Positions 9,659 through 16,564 of a DNA stretch of 16,564 nt are shown here, one piece after another. The first letter of the stretch is position 1. Every line of letters starts with the position of its first letter. A program made the position numbers and the translations under genes. The stretch comes from Funneliformis mosseae (lineage: Eukaryota > Glomeromycota > Glomeromycetes > Glomerales > Glomeraceae). The DNA lies in NCBI GenBank assembly GCA_910592005.1, contig CAJVPP010002053.1, forward strand, positions 1 through 16,564. The letters run 5' to 3'. The notes beneath the pieces are model-generated. The model had not been told where the DNA came from and ran no database searches. It saw only the letters and a list, made by a program, of their open reading frames with translations.

Positions 9659-10330
9659 CTAAAAGATGTAAATACTGCTAATATTACTGTGTCATCCTCT
9701 AAAGAAATAAGGTTTAATCTTCTCCTGAACTTTCTTTGAATTAATACACATATCTTTGAATATAGCCACTATACTTCTTTCTGGAGAAAAGGAATCAGGA
9801 TTTGAAATTTTATTAGGTTTCAGAACCTGAAATGTAATATTTTCACAATATAGTTTTAGGCTATTTACAATTATCTGATATGTTGATTTAAGATATAAGT
9901 ATTTTGACTCTTTAAAATAGTAATTGATAAGAACTAAATTGTTATTTTTATATAGTATGTTCCTTTTTTTACCATTAAATATATGACAAAGCTTATTTCC
10001 TAATAATAGATTTATAATTTTATTAGTTTTTTTGAATTGTCATAACTACTGATTAGTAATCATTAAGGAGTTGAATTCAATTTGCTAAATCTTTTTACAT
10101 CTTTAATATTATTAATATAGAGAATGATTTTTTCTATCAGATCAAGTTTTTTGACTTTTATATTATTGAAACTAAGTATTATTAATATTATATCAAGCAA
10201 AGTAAAATTTCTTAGTAAAATTTTGACGAATCAAGTTCGTTCAAATTATATAGGCTTTTAAAGATTTGATTAATCCTTTTGGAACTACTTTGCCTTTTCT
10301 AAGAATCCTTTTTTTATTAGTGTATGCTTA
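9659..10330 (-). pseudogene. Unrecognised minus-strand gene, C-terminal ~150 codons nearly open
   Basis: From about 10060 down to a TAG at 9661-9659 one frame has only two or three stops across some 135 codons. It contains [60 protein letters not shown] and [13 protein letters not shown]. Upstream on the same strand, in shifted frames, are LIEKIILYINNIKDVKRFSK and RKGKVVPKGLIKSLKAYII (about 10310-10220), so the gene is longer and frameshifted. No known catalytic motif is apparent and I cannot name the family. It lies downstream of the integrase on the same strand, so it may have belonged to the same functional set in the core element. A MITE (10570-10726) sits between the two. Confidence 0.55.
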
Positions 10331-10569
10331 ATATAAAGAAAAAAATCACATGTATAAGACATTTCAATAAGGCATATTTAGTTCAAGAAATGTTTTTAAT
10401 ATTTAATTTTTTTTGTTTTTAGAACTCCCGATTTAAGATTTTAATATTATATAATATTGAATATTAATGTTTAATTAGAGTTTAGATCTAGTCTTTATAT
10501 ATAATTCTTTTTAATATTTTAGAATTTCAAATTATGAAATTAATCTTTGACCTCTAATATTAGGCAATA

Positions 10570-10726
10570 TGAGACCTTTGCAATAGAAAGGGAGGAAACT
10601 CAAAAAAAAATAAAAAATGAGTTAATAATAAATCTGAACAAATTATAGTATTTAGAACATTTTTGGCTTATAAACTAAAATTTTAATTTTTTTAGAGTTT
10701 TCTCCCTTTCTATTGCAAAGACCCCA
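10570..10726. mobile_element. MITE-like 157-bp inverted-repeat insertion flanked by TA
   Basis: The arms 10570-10606 and 10690-10726 are inverted copies (TGAGACCTTTGCAATAGAAA on the left, with GGGAG following). They enclose a short AT-rich middle with no coding frame. TA lies directly outside at 10568-10569 and 10727-10728. A short non-coding element with long TIRs and TA duplications fits a Tc1/mariner-type MITE. Its ends differ from those of the element at 7286-9553, so a different transposase would have mobilised it. Confidence 0.75.
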
Positions 10727-10728
10727 TA

Positions 10729-11273
10729 TATCTGAGTCCTTGCATATATTTTGCTTTTTCTGATCATGCATTCTCTAGGTTTATAAACTTTTTCTCTTCA
10801 AATAGTATTAGCTATTATGTTAATATTATTGGAATTTCTAGTATTCGAATGTAAGACATAATTCCTTATTATATCTATCAAGATGTATCCCATTCAAAAA
10901 ATTAAGCCTATATAGTAAGAATTTCTTATTTAGAAGATCCTCAAAAATGTAATATACATTTCTTTTAGCATAGAGGACACTATTCAAATTTTTTATGATA
11001 TATTTTAATAGATACTCCTATTAATGCACACTATTTTTATAGGACAAAAGATAAATATTATAACCATTTACTTATCTAGTTCTTCCTAAACATTTGTCAC
11101 TATGTTTTTAGCATATTGATAAGCTTCAGTTAAATTATCATTAGCAATTTGAATATACTGTAATAGACAAATCTAGTAGGATGATATTTTCACATAAATT
11201 TATTAGATAGATACTTATTTTATCAGATTTCTCAATTACTTGAAATTCCTTATATTTAAGGGTCTTTTGAATT
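10729..11273 (-). other. Coding-like fragments downstream of the integrase
   Basis: Minus-strand pieces such as KIQKTLKYKEFQVIEKSDK (about 11276-11220) and YIQIANDNLTEAYQYAKNIV (about 11158-11097) look translated, with stops at likely Q/W positions. Further down (10980-10800) the frames are too broken to follow. They may be the true C-terminal tail of the integrase in a shifted frame or the start of a separate gene continuing past the MITE to 9659. Confidence 0.35.
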
Positions 11274-12173
11274 TTACCCTATCAGATAGGCAGTCAATTC
11301 AATGGGTTTACTCTTGAGATAATATAAGACTAATTGTAATAGATTTCTTCTGATAATGACTCTTTTGATCTTATAAATACATAATAACCAGTATAAATTA
11401 GTTACCCAATATCTGTGATCACCTTCTAACTTACTAGGTTTTAATAGATATCTAACTGCTGTATCTTTTTTTAACTTTATTTCTTCGTATTTTTCAATTA
11501 CTCACTTAGCTTTACTAGAAGGTTTCGATTCAATTTCTTCTAAAGTCATAGCATAAACTGGTATCATTTTAATAAGATGAGTCTTACTATTATTCATAAA
11601 ATCAATAATACTTTTTAAGGATTTTATTTTATAACTTTAATCGTTCCCTTTCAGTTAATCATTCTTCTATGGCATATTAGATCTTATATATAAATTTTAT
11701 TAAATTTTTCTTTAATTAAAGCTAAGCTTTCAAAACTATAAAGGTTGATAATATGTATTGTAACACTATACTATTGCATTTCTTATATAAATATATCTTA
11801 AAAGAAAGCATTATTATCAGTTATCAATAATGTCAACTATATAAGAGGATTAGAAGGATCTTTATATATTTCTTTGATTACATTTCAGATTTCTAAACTA
11901 TTTCTTGATATTAATGAATATCCAGCCTTAAAATATGTTATTATATTTATAACTAAAAAATTACAAACAAATACTTTTCTACCATTTTGATCATTATAAG
12001 TATAGAGTAAAATATCACACTAGTGAACCTTATTTAGGATTTTAACTTTTGAGAAACTTGTCTTAATCTTATATGATATTGGTTTTAGATAGATTTAATA
12101 GCTATATTGATGTTTTACCTACCCATTTTATAATATCTTGTAATCAAAAAGAATATCTTTTCTTCTGATACAT
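11274..12173 (-). pseudogene. D,D(35)E integrase (rve type), broken by stops
   Basis: This is a retroviral-type integrase core that would cut and join element ends in the nucleus. From an ATG near 12173 the N-terminus reads YQKKRYSF..LQDIIKWVGK. The core has CDILLYTYND with the first aspartate at 12016-12014, LLITDN with the second at 11818-11816, and SLALIKEKFNK with the glutamate at 11710-11708. Exactly 35 codons separate the second and third acidic residues, so the catalytic triad survives although the frame carries about five stops there. The C-terminal part (about 11605-11274) reads MTLEEIESKPSSKAK then VRYLLKPSKLEGDHRYW, with one TGA. Similar integrases are remembered from Rhizophagus. 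It is divergent from the gag-like gene; it may be the recombinase of the large element, which is inference. Confidence 0.8.
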
Positions 12174-12317
12174 TTTATATATTTTTTTTTGCATTAGAAT
12201 AAAAACCAGGTATATTATAATATAGAAACCTATAGACTATATAGAGCTCATTATACAGATTTATCACAATTTAGGATTGACTCATTCTTAAAATAAGAAT
12301 ATTATAATAATATTATA
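12174..12317. promoter_or_regulatory. Short divergent intergenic region between integrase and gag-like gene
   Basis: The integrase runs left and the gag-like gene right from this roughly 145-bp AT-rich region. It contains TATA-like sequence (CTATATAGAG near 12237-12246) usable on either strand and a poly-T run near 12182. A shared bidirectional promoter is plausible but unproven. Confidence 0.35.
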
Positions 12318-13796
12318 AATCAAGGCTAAATAATAGCATATTTGATTCAGTATATTTACAACTTTTAGATATAAATCAGGAGCTTTATAGTAAACTTTGA
12401 GATAAAATTCTATTAATAAAAATAATGAAAAAAATTTAATTTTTAAAGAAGCTTGAGCAATATTATAGAACTATCTCATTTTAGAATAATAGTATTATAG
12501 CCTACAAGAAAGAGATAGAAGAACTTAAATCAAAATATCTAATTTATGAAAACAGTTTAGGGTTTTATAACAGGATAAAAAATTCAAAGATGAGGTTAGA
12601 TCTATTTAAAATAGCTAAATTATAAAGTTCAAAAATAAGATTGTGAATCTTAAAATAAAAATCCAGATTTTCATAAATAAAAAAAATCTCAATAAATGCT
12701 TTAAATATGATAATAACTAATTTTATCATTAATATTAATAGAGGATTAGAACAAATTAAAAATCATATTAAGAAGGTTAATATGCTTATATAGAATCTCA
12801 CTAATATTATAGATAGTATCAGAGGCTCATTAAATACTATTTGGATTACTTTGCAAAATATTACAATTGAGAGGGATCAATATCAGAACCTATTAAATGA
12901 TTTAATTTGGCAGGTAAATAATTTTAGAAATCAGTTAAATGATAGCAGAAATTAGAATTTACGGTTATAGCATTTATTAGATAAATCTTATGTTCAAGTT
13001 AAAAAAATTATGGAAGAAAGAGATGTAACTATAAGGGAGAAATAATGCTCAAGAAGAATAGGATATGGCTATTCTAGCCTATAATAATGAATAAAAAGAA
13101 TCTCATTGCTAACATTTCTCATATTGAGATAAGGATAAGTATATTAGTAAATTATTATAAGAATAGATTGCTTTCTAATTATTGATTCAGTATAAAAATA
13201 CTCAAATTGCTGAGCATAGGAGAACTTTACATAAGTGGACTTTAAAATATAATAATAATATAAAGAAATGAAGAAGAACATATATAGATTCACAAAATCA
13301 ACATTTAAAATAGAAAGGATATTATAAGAATTCACAAAATCAGATATAGACTTAGAACTAAAATATTTTTAATTTACAGCAATAAATATTAACATTACAA
13401 AATAACTTACTACAAAATATGGTCTCTTTAGAATATGATATGCAAATATTAGTACTACATCTTACTTCTCTTTCAGATTATGATAGGTAAGAACTATCAG
13501 ATACATATTATATAAAACTTAGAAATATAAATAAAATAGTACAGCCTATGATTGTCATTAGTTTTAATACTGCTACAAGAACTAATAATATAAAGAGTAA
13601 GATGGTTATCAGATTCTATTCTATTCCTGTAGAATTCATAAAATGGTAATAATGCAATAAATAATAAAGCAGAGTTTCTGAATTGGCTACAAAATAAATA
13701 TCAGAAAGTAATAATTGGTATAAATTAGACTATTTTGAAAGCTCTTATAAGCAAGGTTGAGAAATTTGTATGTTATAGGCAAATTTTGACCTTGTA
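12318..13796 (+). pseudogene. Gag-like protein with long coiled coil, decayed
   Basis: A coding remnant of about 490 codons, read in several frames. The N-terminal half is a long coiled coil: SIIAYKKEIEELKSKYLIYE (about 12485-12545), NRGLEQIKNHIKKVNML, TLQNITIERDQYQNLLNDL (about 12850-12905), VKKIMEERDVTIREK. The C-terminal half (about 13490-13640) has LSDTYYIKLRNINKIVQPMI and MVIRFYSIPVEFIKW. That resembles the helical gag-like domain found after such coiled coils in proteins I recall from Rhizophagus. A possible HKWTLKYNNNIKK linker lies near 13230. No CCHC zinc knuckle is visible. Such a protein would be structural, assembling particles or binding nucleic acid. Many stops replace Q, R or W codons. 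A 63-codon minus-strand frame at 13144-13335 is a shadow. Confidence 0.6.
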
Positions 13797-13836
13797 CTTA
13801 TATTATACTGTATTAAATTTTATATTAATTATTATA

Positions 13837-13882
13837 TGTACTAACTGTACTAAACTGTACTAAGCTATACTAACTGTACTAA
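13837..13882 (+). repeat. Tandem repeat of a ~9-10 bp TGTACTAA-type unit
   Basis: About five imperfect copies (TGTACTAAC, TGTACTAAAC, TGTACTAAGC, TATACTAAC, TGTACTAATT) lie between the gag-like gene and the retropepsin gene. TACTAAC matches the consensus fungal intron branch site, which may be chance. No other function is evident. Confidence 0.65.
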
Positions 13883-14058
13883 TTTTCTAACCCTGCTTAT
13901 AAGTAAAAGTTTCTATCTAACAGATATACTAAAAAGTTATGAAAAAAGAATAAAATCATTTGTACAGGGTATAATCTTTACAAATATATTGATGATCATA
14001 TACCCATTAATATACAATTGAGAATTAGGATAACCAACCCTACTAATTTAAATCTTTG

Positions 14059-15707
14059 TTTACAGAATTAAGAAATATATGGCTAGAAGCTGAAAGATAA
14101 GTAAATATTCTGATCTAACCCTTATATCTAGTTAGTTCTTAGAGAATTACTTCAGTTGAGATCAAAAAGTTAAATTCTAAAATAGCTTCTTTAGAAGTAT
14201 AGTTAACAGAATTAATGCAGATGCATTCTAAACTTGCCTAACATTTGCAACTACTAGAAAATGTAGTTAATTCAAATAATGCTTCAATCTTTTATAGTTA
14301 TATTAATTAAGAATTGGAAAAAGATTGAGTAATTAAAATTAATTTAGCCAAACTTACTAAATTTATAAGAGAAAATACTATAGATATCAAATTAGCTTAG
14401 TATTAGTGTTTAGGATTCTTAGATTATAATAATAATGAAGAATTAAAAAAAAATTAGAACAAATTAAAGCCTACTTAGCTAAATTTGCTAAAAAAGATAC
14501 CAGAGATGCCAAAACACCTTAGCATTAATGCTTGAAATCCTCACCTTTTGGAGGATTGAAAAAAAGATTAAAACAAATTGAAACTTTATTGGCTAAACTC
14601 GCTAAAGATTCCAAATCCAGAAGTGATTGAGTTTATATAGCTACAGTAAATAAATTGTCTGATCTTATTTTTTTTAATAATGATACATTAAATCTGAGAA
14701 CAATGATTATAACACTGATGATTCATCAGCTGATTCAGACTCCAAAAAATATGATATGAATGTTTACATAATTCATAGAAAAAAAATAAATTTCACTGAA
14801 CAATATGGGTATTCTGATAAATCCTTAAAGTCTAAGGTCTCTAATAAATCTGAGCTTCATAAGGTAAAGCAAAACAATAATTTATTTTCTATCTATAATG
14901 TCTTATCAGATAAAGATAGTCATGGTAAGTGTATATCTTTAAAAGAAATTATTCATAAAATCATTTAGATCAAATTTGAGAATTATCTTCTTTACATAAT
15001 TTAGCAATCTAAAAGTGTGAACCTATTACTTAAAATTTGAATGATGAGTCTATTGATAGTCCTATAAAAATAGGTTTCATCTGAAAGAAAGAACTTCTAC
15101 AAGCATTATAACTATAAAGTATAAGATTGGACGCCTACAAATTCCAGCTATGGTACTTGAATCTGATTCTGAGATTTTTATTATAACAAAAAATATTGTA
15201 TTACATATAAAGGCTGTCATTGATATATTCATAAAATATGATCTTAGTGATATTGCTACTGTACCAGTCAAATCTATTGGAATCATTCACAGTATACTGA
15301 TAACCTTAACTCCTAGATTTACTATATATAAAGATTTTATAGTTATAAAATACTCTAAGCCAATGCTAATATTTCAAACCCTCTTCTTAAGAAATATAAA
15401 TATATAATTAACTAGAACAAAGATGAATTGAAGATTTCTCATAATGACAAGGACTTGATTATTTTAGTTACTATGCATAAGGCTAAGAACAAGCTTAAAA
15501 TAAATTGTATAAGAACTATTTCCAAATGTGATACTTCCTTAATCCTAGACTGTATTTTACAAGATTTAAGTAAAGATGATACATTAAAAAAAAGTGAGTT
15601 ATAAGGAACTTGAAAAAATGCTATATAACATTCTTAAGTATAATGCAAAAATTAATGAGTATTGTAGAAGATTACAAATATGCTATGATAAACTTTTTAG
15701 AGAATAG
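14059..15707 (+). pseudogene. Polyprotein-like gene: coiled coil, internal repeats, retropepsin-like domain
   Basis: From about 14059 to 14450 one frame runs without shift and shows LRNIWLEAER, a coiled coil (SVEIKKLNSKIASLEV, LTELMQMHSKLA) and nine stops, eight of them TAA/TAG. Then follow protein repeats (14344-14630), an acidic serine-rich tract (DDSSADSDSKKYD, about 14717-14755) leading into an open stretch to 14968, and a retropepsin-like domain (about 15110-15600). That domain has YKIGRLQIPAM, then ESDSEI at the place of the DSG active-site motif, IKYDLSDIATVPVKSIGI and FIVIKYSKPMLIF. The catalytic DSG is replaced by ESD (15159-15167), so the protease is dead. A likely one-base deletion near 15376 shifts the frame; DELKISHNDKDLIILVTMHK continues in the new frame. 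The tail, ELEKMLYNILKYNAKINEYC, ends at TAG 15705-15707. No reverse transcriptase follows. Confidence 0.7.
14344..14630 (+). repeat. Protein-level tandem repeat within the retropepsin gene
   Basis: Two to three copies of a unit of about 38-40 residues: an LAKLTKF / LAKFAKK / LAKLAKD segment, then a Q..CL segment (QCLGFL, QCLKSS), then LKKKLEQIK or GLKKRLKQIE. The DNA copies have diverged but the protein pattern is clear once frameshifts and stops are allowed for. It probably forms helical hairpins or a coiled coil upstream of the acidic tract. Confidence 0.55.
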
Positions 15708-15712
15708 GTAAA

Positions 15713-16253
15713 TTATTTTTCTAATATATTCATTATATTTACTATATTTTTTATACTCCTTACTACTACTTTTTCACGCAATTCCTCATTCTTTATATCA
15801 AAAGTTTTTAAACTCACTAAGATTGGTATCTCATTCTTAGACTTTGATTTCTTCTCTCTAATCTTTTTTGCTTTTTTACCTTCTTCCAAAACTGCATCAA
15901 TAGATTTGTTAAACTCTATCTTAACATTACGTATTTGTTTTTCAGTTTTATAAATGGAGAAATATTTTGACCTTGGATCTCTAGTTTGGTCTGTCCACTC
16001 ATAACATTTATATTAAAAAATGAAGCAATTACTCTAGGACTAGCTATTAGTATATGAATTAGTTGATCTCATGCAACTCTATTTTTTTCTCGTCTTTTCA
16101 GATCTGATAAATATGTTTTTGTAATGTGCTATATTTTTCTTTTGGTTTATCTAAAACTTTAAACTTCAGCTTTTCATCACAACGTTGCATAATAAAATTG
16201 TAATTGGCTAGTGAAAAAAAAGGAGTATCATATCTCATATATAACCTAAGCAT
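15713..16253 (-). pseudogene. Unrecognised gene at the right end, relatively well preserved
   Basis: ATG at 16253 opens 51 codons without a stop (DTPFFSLANYNFIMQRCDEK, FKVLDKPKEKYSTLQKH). After a frameshift near 16100 the frame shows RSEKTRKK-stop-SCMRS, then, from about 15990 to a TAA at 15715-15713, roughly 90 codons entirely open: CYEWTDQTRDPRSKYFSIYK, VKIEFNKSIDAVLEEGKKAK, EIPILVSLKTFDIKNEELR. The tail is lysine-rich, charged and probably helical, and may bind nucleic acid. No family is recognised. It ends 5 bases from the stop of the retropepsin gene, tail to tail. Its 5' end points at the right TIR, so its promoter would lie in the AT-rich subterminal repeats at about 16300-16400. The lower density of stops than in neighbouring genes is notable. 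Confidence 0.6.
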
Positions 16254-16307
16254 AGTAGCAATATTTTTTTATATCTAATATAATATTCTGAAATAATTTA
16301 TTAAATA

Positions 16308-16395
16308 GGATATATAAAAGCATGTATTATTTCAAATATATAGGATATATAAGGTATATAAAAAGAAAATATTTCAAATATATAAGATATACAAA
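16308..16395 (+). repeat. Subterminal direct repeats next to the right TIR
   Basis: TATTTCAAATATATARGATA occurs at 16328-16349 and again at 16370-16391, 42 bases apart, with further GGATATATAA-like pieces around them. The left end of the element has no matching array. These may be binding sites for the element's recombinase or TATA-type promoter sequence for the gene at 15713-16253. Confidence 0.55.
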
Positions 16396-16421
16396 ATAAA
16401 TAGAATATTCAAAATAAATGT

Positions 16422-16542
16422 ATTACAGTAGCGATCATAAGTATCCGATCGCCTCTAACTCCGGCTACAAGTAAGTAAATTTAAAATTTTTTTTTTTATT
16501 TAAAAAATACATAACCAACTAATTAAAATTAATACATTGTGT
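16422..16542 (-). repeat. Right terminal inverted repeat of the large element
   Basis: Reverse complement of 1-119, with an A-run of 11 against 9 bases and about seven substitutions. It keeps more CpG dinucleotides than the left arm (for example CCGG where the left arm has CTGA), so it is probably the less decayed copy. It ends in CATTGTGT at 16542. Confidence 0.9.
16431..16452. promoter_or_regulatory. Interrupted palindrome in right TIR
   Basis: GCGATC, a ten-base loop containing ATAAGTATCC, then GATCGC: a perfect 6-bp inverted pair at equivalent distance from the terminus as the imperfect pair at 89-110. It is GC-rich within an AT-rich element. It could be a recombinase-binding site or a cruciform-forming hairpin. 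Confidence 0.55.
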
Positions 16543-16564
16543 AGTCATCATCTGACTCTATAAG
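16543..16564. other. Host flank to the right of the element
   Basis: AGTCATCATCTGACTCTATA and two more bases follow the TIR and have no counterpart at the left end. The first few bases would contain the target-site duplication, but the left flank is outside the window so its length cannot be determined. Confidence 0.5.

Larger units (their letters stand above)
1..16542. mobile_element. Large (~16.5 kb) TIR-bounded composite transposon
   Basis: The two ends of this interval are inverted copies of each other over about 120 bp, so the interval behaves as a single DNA element running from ACACAATG on the left to CATTGTGT on the right. The interior carries an integrase, gag-like and retropepsin-like genes and several unrecognised genes, all broken, plus three shorter nested inverted-repeat units. 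The window begins at the first visible base of the left arm, so the left target-site duplication cannot be seen and the arm could extend further left. The size recalls Maverick/Polinton elements, but I see no protein-primed DNA polymerase, packaging ATPase or capsid gene, and the ends do not start with AG. It is best called an unclassified giant TIR element, now decayed. Confidence 0.8.

Noticed and set aside
13144..13335. 63-codon minus-strand open frame
   Set aside because: Antisense to the gag-like gene; Y/I/F-rich antisense translation.
13837..13882. CRISPR-like or centromeric repeat array
   Set aside because: Units are only 9-10 bp, contiguous, without spacers, and just five copies: a minor minisatellite.
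15077..15286. 69-codon minus-strand open frame
   Set aside because: Antisense to the retropepsin-like domain, which has clear family features on the plus strand.
1..16542. Classical Polinton/Maverick
   Set aside because: Size, TIRs and an integrase fit, but I found no polymerase B, ATPase, cysteine protease or capsid remnants, and the termini do not begin with AG. It remains possible if those genes were lost.
1..16564. tRNA, rRNA or other structured RNA genes
   Set aside because: No GGTTCGAATCC-type box, rRNA-like GC-rich blocks or cloverleaf could be seen; the sequence is too AT-rich and irregular.

Overview
The window is very AT-rich, short of CpG and dense with in-frame stops. It reads as degenerate eukaryotic transposable-element DNA rather than a bacterial or ordinary genic region. 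Several broken reading frames resemble protein families I know from memory in arbuscular mycorrhizal fungi (Glomeromycotina, Rhizophagus type): a coiled-coil gag-like protein, a retropepsin-like protein, a D,D(35)E integrase, a DDE transposase and a large protein with an IDDYH motif. The host assignment is an inference from recollection, not a search.

Outermost layer: bases 1-119 and 16422-16542 form a terminal inverted repeat (TIR) with only a few mismatches. The window is therefore almost exactly one element of about 16.5 kb, plus 22 bp of right flank. Three shorter inverted-repeat units appear to have inserted into it: (a) 2361-5329, about 2.97 kb, imperfect TIRs and a putative 8-bp target duplication TATAGTRC, carrying the IDDYH-motif gene; (b) 7286-9553, about 2.27 kb, TIRs flanked by TA, carrying a DDE transposase on the minus strand; (c) 10570-10726, a 157-bp MITE-like hairpin flanked by TA. 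Removing these leaves a core of about 11 kb.

The core holds, left to right: a faint coding remnant (962-1150); a 165-codon frame with ten internal TAA/TAG stops (1655-2149); a remnant with a candidate intron (5350-5917); two coiled-coil remnants (6048-6188, 6600-7130); an unrecognised minus-strand gene (9659-10330); a minus-strand integrase with complete D,D(35)E spacing (11274-12173); divergently from it a gag-like coiled-coil gene (12318-13796); a second plus-strand gene with internal protein repeats and a C-terminal retropepsin-like domain (14059-15707); and, tail to tail with that, a well-preserved unrecognised minus-strand gene (15713-16253).

None of the main genes is intact. Many changes look like C:G to T:A transitions: glutamine codons to TAA/TAG, TGG to stop, catalytic D to N and E to K. 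The TIR arms of the nested TA-flanked element differ almost only by transitions. This fits cytosine-methylation or RIP-like decay of a silenced transposon. The points of greatest interest are the combination of integrase, gag-like protein and retropepsin inside a TIR element with no visible reverse transcriptase, and the possibility that the IDDYH-motif protein is the transposase of its own small TIR element.
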